From Martinezella rhizogenes (GTDB lineage Bacteria; Pseudomonadota; Alphaproteobacteria; Rhizobiales; Rhizobiaceae): DNA of 64,000 bases. Positions 54,241 through 63,548 of this stretch are shown piece after piece; the stretch's first letter is position 1, and the number at the start of each line of letters is the position of its first letter. The notes beneath the pieces are model-generated. The model was not told where the DNA came from, searched no databases, and saw only the letters and a list, made by a program, of their open reading frames with translations. The position numbers were made by a program, and so were the translations under genes. Location: positions 186,001-250,000 of the forward strand of contig JAAMEZ010000002.1 in assembly GCA_013322215.1 (NCBI GenBank), in the 5' to 3' direction.

Positions 54241-55116
54241 ATGGCGGTCACATCTTCGATTTCCGCTTCGGTCGCCTCGGCGGATCATCGCCAAAAGAGA
54301 GGGTTTGGCCGCTGGGTCGTTTTGGCCATCCTGATCGTTTTCCTTGCTGGGACGCTGTTTCCGTTCTTCCTGGCGGCGTTCAACGCCATCAAGACACCGA
54401 CCGACTATGCCGCCAATGGTCCGCTTGCCTTCCCGCAGACGTTCGACCTGACGGCGCTCAAGAATTTCTGGGTGACGGTCAATTTTCCGCTCAAGCTCTT
54501 CAACAGCATCCTCATCAGCGGATGTACGGCGATTCTGGCCGTCGTTCTCAGCCTCCTCAATGCCTATGCCATCGGCATCGGCCGGGTGCGCGGTGGACAG
54601 GCCATGCTGGTAATCCTGCTGATTTCCATCATGGCGCCGCAGGAGGCGCTGGTCTATCCGCTCTATTACATGGCCAAGCAGGTCGGCCTGTTCGACTCGA
54701 TGCTGTCGGTGATCCTGATCATCGGCGTCCTGCATACGGCTTTCGGCACCTACCTTCTTTCGTCCGTCATGTCGACATTCCCGCGCGAGATCATCGAAGC
54801 GGCGCAGATCGACAATGCCAGCCGCTGGCAGATCCTCTGGATGGTCATCGTGCCGGTGCTCAGGCCGACGCTTGCGGTACTTGCGACCTTCTTCTTCATC
54901 TGGACCTGGAACGAGTTCCTGATTCCTCTGGTGTTCCTGGTCTCCAACAACAACCAGACGGTCTCCGTCGCCATGGGCGTGCTGTCGGGCGCCAATACGC
55001 AGGAGCCGACCGCGATTGCGGCAGCCTCGTTGCTCGGTATCCTGCCGACAGTGATCTTCTTCCTGATTTTCCAACGGACCCTGACGCGCGGCGTTGCGGT
55101 AGGTGCCGTCAAATAA
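54241..55116 (+). CDS. Sugar ABC transporter permease (MalG-type)
   Basis: 291 residues, six TM segments. The EAA loop is IIEAAQIDNASRWQILWMVIVPVLRPTLA near residue 180, followed by WTWNEFLIPLVFL. ATG 54241 is preceded by GGGAGGG. It overlaps functionally with the previous permease as a heterodimeric pore. Confidence 0.92.
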   Translation: MAVTSSISASVASADHRQKRGFGRWVVLAILIVFLAGTLFPFFLAAFNAIKTPTDYAANGPLAFPQTFDLTALKNFWVTVNFPLKLFNSILISGCTAILAVVLSLLNAYAIGIGRVRGGQAMLVILLISIMAPQEALVYPLYYMAKQVGLFDSMLSVILIIGVLHTAFGTYLLSSVMSTFPREIIEAAQIDNASRWQILWMVIVPVLRPTLAVLATFFFIWTWNEFLIPLVFLVSNNNQTVSVAMGVLSGANTQEPTAIAAASLLGILPTVIFFLIFQRTLTRGVAVGAVK

Positions 55117-55209
55117 CCAATGCGGAAGTCCCGTTCCGGCGATAACAGCCGGCGGGGCACGATGAATGGCAGGTCCAACGCAGTTCTAATTTTCCGCAGG
55201 AGGCGTAAA

Positions 55210-56298
<1,089 letters not shown>

Positions 56299-56393
56299 GG
56301 AGGACGCAACACGAAATCATCCGTAAACAATTAGGTCTAGATGTCATCGATTAGAGCGTTGACGAAACCGTCCAACTGGTATGTTATGTCGCC

Positions 56394-56957
56394 ATGTCCA
56401 CTGCGCACCATAGGAAGAAGCAGCCTTTGTTCGTCCGCCAGCAGTTGCTGGAGGTGGCGGCGCGTCTAGCTTCCGAAAAAGGGATGACGGCGGTGACGCT
56501 GGATGCCGTTTCCGGCGCCTCCGGTGTCAGCAAGGGTGGTTTGCTGCATCATTTCCCCAGCAAGAACATGCTTCTGGAAGCACTGTTCGATAGCCTGCTG
56601 GAGCGGCTGGATGCCGCGATCGAGGAAGCGATGCGCGCCGATCCGTTGCCGCATGGTCGTTTTACTCGCGGTTACCTGCATGCCTGCCTGGCCCTGCGCG
56701 ATCAGCCTGAGGGTACGAAGGATTGGGCACAGGTGACGACGGTGCTGCTCACCGAGCCGCAATTGCGGCAGCGGTGGCACGAGTGGGTGCGCGAGCGCAG
56801 CGAAGAATATGTCGGCACGGATTCCTCGGTGGATGCAGCAATCGTCAGGTTGGCGGCCGATGGAATTTGGCTTGCCGACCTGCTCGGCAGCCACGACATG
56901 GACGAGAGCGTCCGTCAAAGGCTGATCGACCGGCTGATCGAGCTCACACAGCTCTAA
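56394..56957 (+). CDS. TetR-family regulator of the SMR gene
   Basis: 187 residues. The HTH is GMTAVTLDAVSGASGVSKGGLLHHFPSKNMLLEAL at about 30-64. The C-terminal ligand domain (TetR_C_37-like) has RDQPEGTKDWAQVTTVLLTEPQLRQRW. It lies 19 bases before an SMR efflux gene, a usual regulator-pump pair. An imperfect dyad GTTGACG...CGTCCAAC (56358-56376), 18 bases before the start, may be its operator. Confidence 0.87.
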   Translation: MSTAHHRKKQPLFVRQQLLEVAARLASEKGMTAVTLDAVSGASGVSKGGLLHHFPSKNMLLEALFDSLLERLDAAIEEAMRADPLPHGRFTRGYLHACLALRDQPEGTKDWAQVTTVLLTEPQLRQRWHEWVRERSEEYVGTDSSVDAAIVRLAADGIWLADLLGSHDMDESVRQRLIDRLIELTQL

Positions 56958-56976
56958 CCCTATCGGAGATAATGGA

Positions 56977-57318
56977 ATGGCGAACGCATCGGTCTATGCA
57001 ATGCTGCTGGTCGCGATCGTGCTTGAAGTGATCGGCACGACGGCATTGCAGATGTCGCAGCAGTTCACGCGGCTTGCTCCGACGATCGTTGTGATGATCT
57101 GCTATGCGGCGGCTTTCTATTGCCTTTCGGTAACGTTGCGGGTCATTCCGGTGGGCATCGCCTATGCCATCTGGAGCGCGCTCGGAATCGTGCTGATTTC
57201 GATTGTGGGTGTGGTGCTTTTTCGCCAGAAACTCGATCTCGCCGCCATCATCGGTCTTGCCTTGATCATCGCCGGCGTGCTCGTCGTCAACCTCTTTTCA
57301 AAATCCGTGTCGCACTGA
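56977..57318 (+). CDS. Small multidrug resistance (SMR/EmrE-like) transporter
   Basis: 113 residues, four TM helices. The conserved membrane Glu is E17 in AIVLEVIGTTALQMSQQFTR, and GIAYAIWSALGIVLI holds the aromatic and glycine pattern of TM3. It exchanges protons for quaternary ammonium-type drugs. It is cotranscribed with the TetR gene. Confidence 0.93.
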   Translation: MANASVYAMLLVAIVLEVIGTTALQMSQQFTRLAPTIVVMICYAAAFYCLSVTLRVIPVGIAYAIWSALGIVLISIVGVVLFRQKLDLAAIIGLALIIAGVLVVNLFSKSVSH

Positions 57319-57335
57319 AAACAGAGGTGTTGTTC

Positions 57336-57398
57336 ATGGTTGTTTTTGCCTTTGTCAAATCGCTTTGGACGCATTATGTCTTGCGTCACATGGGCTGA
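57336..57398 (+). CDS. Possible 20-residue peptide before thuA
   Basis: ATG at 57336 follows AGAGGTG at fair spacing and reads MVVFAFVKSLWTHYVLRHMG before TGA. It starts 18 bases after the SMR stop. It is too short to judge; chance is possible. It could be a leader peptide of the thuAB transcript. Confidence 0.25.
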   Translation: MVVFAFVKSLWTHYVLRHMG

Positions 57399-57482
57399 CA
57401 GAGGCTTGGAATACGGCGCTTTCCCAAAGCGCTTTGGATCGCATAACCTATTCAATTCTAATGGTATCAGAGGAGTGCCGTA

Positions 57483-58268
57483 ATGACTATTCGTGCCGTC
57501 GTTTGGGGCGAGAACATTCATGAGCAAACAAACAAGGTCGTCGCCGAGATCTATCCGGAAGGCATGCACAACACCATTGCCAAGGCGCTGAATGCCGATG
57601 CGGGTATCGAGGCAACCACTGCAACGTTGCAGGAGCCGGAACATGGCCTCAGCGAGGCCCGCCTGAAGGACACCGACGTCCTTCTGTGGTGGGGCCACAA
57701 GGACCATGGCGCCGTCAAGGATGAGATCGTCGAGCGTGTCGCAAAGCGCGTGTGGGAAGGCATGGGCCTCATCGTCCTGCATTCGGGCCATTTCTCGAAG
57801 GTCTTCAAGCGCCTGATGGGCACGCCCTGCGCGCTGAAGTGGCGCGAGGCCGGCGAGCGCGAACGCTTGTGGGTCATCAACCCCCGCCATCCGATCGCAG
57901 CCGGCCTCGGCGAGCATTTCGAGCTTGAGAACGAGGAGATGTACGGCGAGCAGTTCTCCGTTCCGGAGCCGCTGGAAACCGTGTTCATCTCCTGGTTTCA
58001 GGGCGGCGAAGTCTTCCGTTCCGGCATGACCTGGCGCCGCGGTGCCGGCAATATCTTCTATTTCCGTCCGGGCCACGAGACCTACCCGACCTATCATAAT
58101 GGCACGGTCCAGAAGGTTCTGATCAATTCCGCGAAGTGGGCTTACAACCCGCTCGGCACCCAGGCCAACATCCATGATGCGCCGAACGTGCCCGTCGAAA
58201 AGGCACTGGAGCCGATCGTCGAACGCGGTCCGAAACTGCACCAAGCCGGCGAAGCCGGTTATCGCTGA
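57483..58268 (+). CDS. thuA: Trehalose utilization protein ThuA
   Basis: 261 residues with the ThuA glutamine-amidotransferase-like fold. It begins [19 protein letters not shown] and contains [30 protein letters not shown] and [15 protein letters not shown], all typical of ThuA. In S. meliloti thuAB is needed for trehalose, maltitol and palatinose use through 3-keto derivatives. It is followed by thuB after 8 bases. Confidence 0.94.
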   Translation: MTIRAVVWGENIHEQTNKVVAEIYPEGMHNTIAKALNADAGIEATTATLQEPEHGLSEARLKDTDVLLWWGHKDHGAVKDEIVERVAKRVWEGMGLIVLHSGHFSKVFKRLMGTPCALKWREAGERERLWVINPRHPIAAGLGEHFELENEEMYGEQFSVPEPLETVFISWFQGGEVFRSGMTWRRGAGNIFYFRPGHETYPTYHNGTVQKVLINSAKWAYNPLGTQANIHDAPNVPVEKALEPIVERGPKLHQAGEAGYR

Positions 58269-58276
58269 GGTATCAG

Positions 58277-59320
58277 ATGCGTCTCATAGTAGTTGGCACG
58301 GGCGGCATGGCGAAGAACCATGTGGAGCATTTCGCCCGCATTCCTGGCGTCGAAATCGTCGGCGCCGTCGATACGGATGCGACGAGGCTCACCGCCTTCT
58401 GCGATACGTTCGATATCAAGAAGCGTTTCTCGTCGCTCGACGAGGCGCTGGCCTGGGGCGAGTTCGATGCGGCGACCAACGTCACGCCGGACAAGGCTCA
58501 CCATCCGACGACCCTGCCGCTGCTTGCAGCAGGCAAGCATGTTCTCTGCGAGAAGCCGCTCGCGGAGAATTATGAAAAGGCGCTCGAGATGACGGAAGCT
58601 GCCGAAAGGGCAGGGGTCGTCAACATGGTCAACCTGACCTATCGCAATGTCGCGCAGCTTCAGAAGGCACGCGAGATGGTGATCTCGGGCGAGATCGGCA
58701 CGGTCAAGCATGTGGAGGCGTCCTACCTGCAAAGCTGGCTCGTCTCCAAGGCCTGGGGCGACTGGCGCAGCGAGTCCAAGTGGCTTTGGCGTCTGTCGAC
58801 GGGCCATGGCTCGAACGGCGTTCTCGGCGATATCGGCATCCATATCCTCGACTTCGCCGCCTATGGCGCAGCGACCGATATCGATCACGTCTTCGCCCGG
58901 CTGAAGACCTTTGCCAAGGCTCCCGGCGAACGTATCGGTGAATATACGCTCGACGCGAATGACAGCTTCTCGATGTCGGTCGATTTCGCCAACGGGGCCC
59001 TCGGTGTCGTGCATGCGAGCCGTTGGGCAACGGGGCATCTGAACGAGTTGAAGCTTCGCATCTACGGCGAGCGCGGCGGCCTGGAAGTCTCGCACAGCCC
59101 GAACGGCTCGGAATTGCGGGGCTGCCTCGGTGATGATACGGAAACGGCGACATGGCGCGTTCTCGAAGTGCCACCGGTCCTGACCAACTATCAGCGGTTT
59201 GCTGAGGCCGTCATGACCGGCAGCAGCCAGGATCCGAGCTTCAGACATGCTGCGAACTTGCAGCGCGTGCTGGATCTTGCCATGGTGACTGAAGTTGAAC
59301 GGCGCGAACTGAAGGTCTGA
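58277..59320 (+). CDS. thuB: ThuB, Gfo/Idh/MocA-family dehydrogenase
   Basis: 347 residues. The Rossmann motif is IVVGTGGMAKNHVEHF, then KHVLCEKPLAENYEKA and DIGIHILDFAAYG with the catalytic Asp/His. It partners ThuA in the oxidation of trehalose-like disaccharides. Here thuAB is separated from the ABC importer by the TetR-SMR pair, unlike the compact S. meliloti thuEFGKAB. Confidence 0.93.
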   Translation: MRLIVVGTGGMAKNHVEHFARIPGVEIVGAVDTDATRLTAFCDTFDIKKRFSSLDEALAWGEFDAATNVTPDKAHHPTTLPLLAAGKHVLCEKPLAENYEKALEMTEAAERAGVVNMVNLTYRNVAQLQKAREMVISGEIGTVKHVEASYLQSWLVSKAWGDWRSESKWLWRLSTGHGSNGVLGDIGIHILDFAAYGAATDIDHVFARLKTFAKAPGERIGEYTLDANDSFSMSVDFANGALGVVHASRWATGHLNELKLRIYGERGGLEVSHSPNGSELRGCLGDDTETATWRVLEVPPVLTNYQRFAEAVMTGSSQDPSFRHAANLQRVLDLAMVTEVERRELKV

Positions 59321-59323
59321 TGG

Positions 59324-59429
59324 CTACAGAGCCACGCGTCACATGTGACGCGCAAAGGTCGCTGTAGTACTCTAAAGCTGCTGCATAATTTTATCCCTAT
59401 CGATTCCGATCTAAGGAATTACGCAGTAG
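59324..59429. repeat. RIME-like two-palindrome element with an 18-bp perfect palindrome
   Basis: 106 bases. Outer CTACAG (59324-59329) and CTGTAG (59362-59367) enclose CGCGTCACATGTGACGCG (59335-59352), a perfect 18-bp palindrome. The second palindrome pairs CTGCTGCATAATT (59378-59390) with 59417-59429 at 11 of 13 bases. The length equals that of the element at 12383, but the sequence is unrelated. It lies between thuB and the methyltransferase gene. Confidence 0.8.
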
Positions 59430-59462
59430 GCAACCTTCAGGCAAAGCCTTGGGAGTGCACGC

Positions 59463-60290
59463 ATGTCTACCGAGGAAAAAGTTGCCAGCCACTACACGCA
59501 CGGATCGCTGGAAACGGCGATCCTGCAAAGCCTTTCGGCTGAGGGCAAAGATATCGACAACTTGCGCATCCGCGACCTTGCGGGTGTTGATGAATTCCAT
59601 CTGGGGCGACATGCGGCCACAGTGGATTTTGCAAGGGATCTCGATCTTTCTGCCGGCCTGCGGCTTGCCGATGTCGGCTCCGGGCTCGGCGGACCTGCCC
59701 GCCATTTTGCCGACTCCTACGGATGCATCGTGTCGGGCATCGATCTCACCGAGGAATTCGTTCAGGTCGCCAATTCGTTGACCGCCCGTTGTGGTCTGGC
59801 CGATCAGGTCTCCTTCCGGCAAGGGAGCGCCTTGGTATTACCCTTCGAGAGCGGCAGCTTCGATCGTGCGACGCTCATTCACGTCGGCATGAACATCGAG
59901 GACAAGGCGAGGCTGTTCGGAGAGGTCAGGCGTATTCTCAAGCCAGGCGGCCGTTTCGGTCTTTATGAGATCATGCAGATGCGCGATGGCGCCTTGCCCT
60001 TTCCGATGCCTTGGGCGATGGAGCTGGAGACGAGTTTCGTCTGCAGTCCCGATGTCTATCGCCGTCTGCTTGACGAAGCTGGCATGGCGGTGGAACTGGA
60101 ACAGGATCGCAGTGCCCTGGCGATCCGGCTGGCACATGAGGCGCGCGCCAAGGCTGCCGCGGGCGGAGCGCGGGACCAGGGATTTCGCACGCTGATGGGG
60201 CCGCGGGCAGGGGAGCGAAGCGCCAACGTCAATACGTCGGTCGAAGCCGGCCTGCTTGCGCCGATCGAGATGATTGCGCGGGCAGTGTGA
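59463..60290 (+). CDS. Class I SAM-dependent methyltransferase
   Basis: 275 residues. Motif I is LRLADVGSGLGGPARHFAD, then GIDLTEEFVQVANSL and the post-motif FDRATLIHVGMNIEDKARLFGEVRRILKPGG. It resembles small-molecule (sarcosine/tocopherol-type) methyltransferases. It starts 34 bases after the RIME-like element with no strong ribosome site. The acceptor is unknown. It is not part of the fluoride operon that follows. Confidence 0.85.
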   Translation: MSTEEKVASHYTHGSLETAILQSLSAEGKDIDNLRIRDLAGVDEFHLGRHAATVDFARDLDLSAGLRLADVGSGLGGPARHFADSYGCIVSGIDLTEEFVQVANSLTARCGLADQVSFRQGSALVLPFESGSFDRATLIHVGMNIEDKARLFGEVRRILKPGGRFGLYEIMQMRDGALPFPMPWAMELETSFVCSPDVYRRLLDEAGMAVELEQDRSALAIRLAHEARAKAAAGGARDQGFRTLMGPRAGERSANVNTSVEAGLLAPIEMIARAV

Positions 60291-60342
60291 CAGCTGCTGC
60301 ACATTGACAGCGGGGTGGCTGTTTCTATATTGAAAATTCAAC

Positions 60343-60461
60343 GGTAATGGATTTCTGCCGGGCCATACTGGCCGAACCGCTGCTCTGATTTTTTCCAGGG
60401 AAGCTGATGACTCCTACTCAACGCGCCTGAAGGGCGAAGGAGTAGAGTCGTGCGTGTTTTC
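60343..60461 (+). promoter_or_regulatory. Fluoride riboswitch (crcB motif) with terminator-type platform
   Basis: P1 GGTA-ATGGATTTC-TGCC (60343-60359) matches the GGNGAUGG element. AACCGC (60375-60380) and the hallmark GCTGATGACTCCTACT (60403-60418) follow. The 3' strand ACTCCTACTC (60410-60419) can instead pair with GAGTAGAGT (60440-60448), forming a hairpin with an inner CGCC/GGCG stem and then a GTTTTCTT tail. Fluoride binding would keep the hairpin from forming and switch expression on. An extra GGCC/GGCC hairpin (60361-60373) lies between P1 and AACCGC. The genes downstream are a CLC antiporter and CrcB. Confidence 0.9.
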
Positions 60462-60538
60462 TTACCGTCATCCCACTCATCTTTCCTATCCACTGTCCCC
60501 GCAAGACCGTGTACCGGCTTCGCGGGAGGGGCAAACTA

Positions 60539-61909
60539 ATGTCCGCATCTGCATATTTTCATCATCGCTTTCAACAATTTCGCAGTCTGTTCAAGTGGAT
60601 AGCTCTCGTCGTCCCGATGGCGGCCGTGGTCGGCTCGCTCTGCGCCCTGTTCCTGTGGGGTCTCGACCGGGCGACTGAGACGCGCTTCGACCATCCCTGG
60701 CTGATCTTCCTGATGCCGGTTGCCGGTTTCCTGATGGTGCTGGTTTACCAGCACTTCGGCCGCGGATCTGAGGGTGGTAACAATCTGATCGTCGACCAGA
60801 TCCATGAGCCCGGCGGCGGTGTGCCGCTGCGCATGGCACCTTTCATCCTGGTCTCGACGGTCCTGACGCATCTGGTTGGCGGTTCTGCCGGGCGTGAAGG
60901 GACGGCGGTGCAGCTTGGCGGCAGCATTGCCAGCGCTTTTGCAAAGGTGTTCCGTCTCAGTCATGCCGAAGTCCGCATTCTCCTCATGGCGGGTATCGCC
61001 GCGGGCTTCGGCGCAGTCTTTGGCACGCCGATCGCCGGCGCCGTTTTCGCCCTCGAAGTCCTGACGATCGGACGGATGCAATATGAGGCTCTGATCCCGA
61101 GCCTTGCGGCAGCGATCGCCGCTGACTGGACCTGCCATGCCTGGGGCATCGAGCATATCCAGTATAAGATCGGTTATCTCGCAGGGACGCCAGCCAGCAC
61201 CTTCCATCTCGATGCGCTGCTGCTCATCAAGGTCGGCATTGCCGGTGTGATCTTCGGCCTGATGGCGCGCTCGTTCAGCGAGGTCTCGCATGCCGCATCG
61301 GCCGCATTCAAGTGGTTCTGCGCCTATGCGCCGCTCAGGCCGGTCATCGCCAGCACGATCTTGATCGGTCTCGTCTATCTTCTCGGCACGCGCGAGTATC
61401 TCGGGCTCGGCGTGTGGTCACCCAATCCTGGGGATGCGACGATCCTTGGTTTCTTCGATCCCGCTCATGTCGATTATTGGAGCTGGTTCTGGAAGGCGGT
61501 CTTCACGATCGTGACATTAAGTGCCGGCTTCAAGGGCGGAGAAGTGACGCCCTTGTTCTTCATCGGTGCCGCGCTCGGCAATGCACTTGCGGCCATTCTC
61601 GGCGCGCCGGCCGATCTCTTCGCGGGGTTGGGTTTCGTTGCCGTCTTTGCCGGTGCCACCAATACGCCGCTTGCCTGCATGATCATGGGCATCGAGCTTT
61701 TCGGCGCGACGCATACCGTCTACCTCGCCGTCGCCTGCTTCCTTGCCTATATCTGCAGCGGCCATACCAGCATCTATCTGTCGCAGCGGCTCGGCATCGC
61801 CAAGAGCGCGGCCTCGGGAGATATCCCGGCCGATATGCCACTTCGCCATATTCGCGAACGCGGCGTGGAGACGCGGCGGGAAAATATCCATAAGATCGAA
61901 AAGGTTTGA
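60539..61909 (+). CDS. CLC-family antiporter, probably fluoride/proton (CLC-F/EriC-F)
   Basis: 456 residues, about 10-12 membrane helices. The gating Glu is E120 in [13 protein letters not shown]. The anion-path loop [16 protein letters not shown] (74-89) lacks the GSGIP serine of chloride CLCs, as CLC-F proteins do. The fluoride riboswitch upstream and crcB downstream make fluoride export the best reading. ATG 60539 is chosen with GGGAGGGGC before it. Confidence 0.88.
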   Translation: MSASAYFHHRFQQFRSLFKWIALVVPMAAVVGSLCALFLWGLDRATETRFDHPWLIFLMPVAGFLMVLVYQHFGRGSEGGNNLIVDQIHEPGGGVPLRMAPFILVSTVLTHLVGGSAGREGTAVQLGGSIASAFAKVFRLSHAEVRILLMAGIAAGFGAVFGTPIAGAVFALEVLTIGRMQYEALIPSLAAAIAADWTCHAWGIEHIQYKIGYLAGTPASTFHLDALLLIKVGIAGVIFGLMARSFSEVSHAASAAFKWFCAYAPLRPVIASTILIGLVYLLGTREYLGLGVWSPNPGDATILGFFDPAHVDYWSWFWKAVFTIVTLSAGFKGGEVTPLFFIGAALGNALAAILGAPADLFAGLGFVAVFAGATNTPLACMIMGIELFGATHTVYLAVACFLAYICSGHTSIYLSQRLGIAKSAASGDIPADMPLRHIRERGVETRRENIHKIEKV

Positions 61910-61932
61910 CGCAAGGACGGCTGGAGGTTGTC

Positions 61933-62322
61933 GTGCTCTATCTTGTCGTGTTTCTCGGAGCTGGGTTGGGCGGTGCATTCCGTCTCGGTATCAACGAGCT
62001 TGCTGCGCGGCTGCTCGGGATCGAATTTCCGTTCGGCACCCTCATCATCAATGTGTTCGGCGCGTTCATCATGGGGTTGCTGACGGAATATTTCGCCTTT
62101 CGCGGCGGTATGTCGCAGGAGGTGCGATTGTTTCTGACGACCGGCGTTCTCGGCGGGTTCACGACATTTGCGACCTTTGCGCTGGAAAGCGTCGTGCTCT
62201 GGGAACGTGGCCAATGGATGCCCGCGATAGCCTATGTCGCCCTGTCTGTTTTCCTGTCGATAGGGGCTTTGATAGCAGGGCTTGCAATTGTCCGGCTAAT
62301 AATTCAGGCTCAAACGGCATAG
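61933..62322 (+). CDS. crcB: Fluoride channel CrcB/Fluc
   Basis: 129 residues, four TM helices. Family marks are GAGLGGAFRLGIN, FPFGTLIINVFGAFIMG (the Asn of the pore), and TGVLGGFTTFATFALES (the phenylalanine box). Fluc dimers pass fluoride out of the cell. GTG 61933 is chosen because GGAGG precedes it by 5 bases; TTG 61906 would overlap the previous gene without such a site. It is cotranscribed with the CLC gene. Confidence 0.93.
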   Translation: MLYLVVFLGAGLGGAFRLGINELAARLLGIEFPFGTLIINVFGAFIMGLLTEYFAFRGGMSQEVRLFLTTGVLGGFTTFATFALESVVLWERGQWMPAIAYVALSVFLSIGALIAGLAIVRLIIQAQTA

Positions 62323-62620
62323 TGATGAAGGATCGGCAAATTTCGCCGCATTTTTGCCGATTCTGAGGTGAATGCCTCTCGAGAATCGCCGGAGTTTCTG
62401 TCCACGACAAACCACCGCTCGTTGCGAACGGACTCTCTTGCGAAATTCGACTAATCAACTCATATAATCGCCTATTACGATCACCGTATAACAGAGGAGT
62501 CGGGCGTCAATCAGGAAGTGCCGGGCGGATATCCCAAGTTTTCAGCCTGTTGCCACTTCGGGATTTGCATGCAGCTTCCCAAGCAGAAGACTTCCCTCTG
62601 AACGGCCCTTAAAGATAGAC

Positions 62621-63466
62621 ATGACGGAGAGTCCCTTGAGCGCACCTGCTCCCACTTCCAACCAATCTCCTGCTCCGGAACAGACTTTCGGCACTGCTGG
62701 CATCGCGCCGATGGATCGCCCGAGCGCCATGACGCGCTTCTTCATGGGCATCGTTTCTTGGGCGGAAAGTCTCAATCTGAAATATGCCAAGCTTGGCAAT
62801 CCGCCGGTCTATGACACCGCGACCTTCCCCTGGGCGGCCGAGATCGAGAAGGATTTTCCCGCCATCCGCGCCGAGTTAGAGAAGGTGTTGCTGCGCCAGA
62901 GCGAGCTGCCGACCTTCCAGGATATCTCCACCGACGTGAAGACCATTTCGACTGATACCCGCTGGAAGACCTTTTTCCTTCTTGGCTTCGGCGTGAAGTC
63001 CGAGCAGAACATCAACGCATGCCCGAATACCTGGAAAGCCGTGCAGAAGATCCCCGGCCTGACGACGGCGATGTTCTCGATCTTCGAGCCGGGCAAGCAT
63101 CTTCCGGCCCACCGTGGTCCTTATAACGGCGTGCTGCGCCTGCATCTCGGCCTCATCGTGCCGGAGCCGAACGAGAAGCTCGCGATCCGCGTCGACAAGC
63201 AGGTTTGCCACTGGCAGGAAGGCAAGGCGCTGATCTTCGACGATGCCTATGAGCATGAAGCCTGGAACCATTCCGACAAGACCCGCGTCGTGCTCTTCGT
63301 CGATTTCGTCAAGCCGCTGAAATTCCCGGCCCGCTTCGTCAACTGGGCCTTGATGAATCTGGCGATCTTCACGCCCTTCATCAAGGAAGGCCTCGACAAT
63401 CACAAGGAATGGGAAAAGAAGTTCTACGCCGAGGCCGAGGCCTTCAGAAATCGCCCGAAGCCCTGA
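62621..63466 (+). CDS. Aspartyl/asparaginyl beta-hydroxylase family protein (LpxO-like)
   Basis: 281 residues. A Pro/Ser-rich N-terminal 30 precede the Fe(II)/2-oxoglutarate dioxygenase domain. Iron ligands are the first His in LPAHRGPYNGVLRLHLGL and the second His in FDDAYEHEAWNHS; the Arg of KTRVVLFVDF binds 2-oxoglutarate. The hydrophobic C-terminal ALMNLAIFTPFI may sit at the membrane, as in LpxO, which hydroxylates lipid A acyl chains. Substrate is uncertain. It stands alone, with a terminator after it. Confidence 0.85.
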   Translation: MTESPLSAPAPTSNQSPAPEQTFGTAGIAPMDRPSAMTRFFMGIVSWAESLNLKYAKLGNPPVYDTATFPWAAEIEKDFPAIRAELEKVLLRQSELPTFQDISTDVKTISTDTRWKTFFLLGFGVKSEQNINACPNTWKAVQKIPGLTTAMFSIFEPGKHLPAHRGPYNGVLRLHLGLIVPEPNEKLAIRVDKQVCHWQEGKALIFDDAYEHEAWNHSDKTRVVLFVDFVKPLKFPARFVNWALMNLAIFTPFIKEGLDNHKEWEKKFYAEAEAFRNRPKP

Positions 63467-63489
63467 TCTGATCGGCTGATTGATTTAAC

Positions 63490-63524
63490 AAAACCCCGGA
63501 ATCCCTAAGGAATTCCGGGGTTTT
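63490..63524. terminator. Bidirectional terminator
   Basis: AAAACCCCGGAAT (63490-63502) pairs with the ATTCCGGGGTTTT end at 63524. T runs lie on both sides, serving the convergent hydroxylase and flotillin genes. Confidence 0.9.
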
Positions 63525-63548
63525 ATGTTTGCTGACGATCAATAGCCG

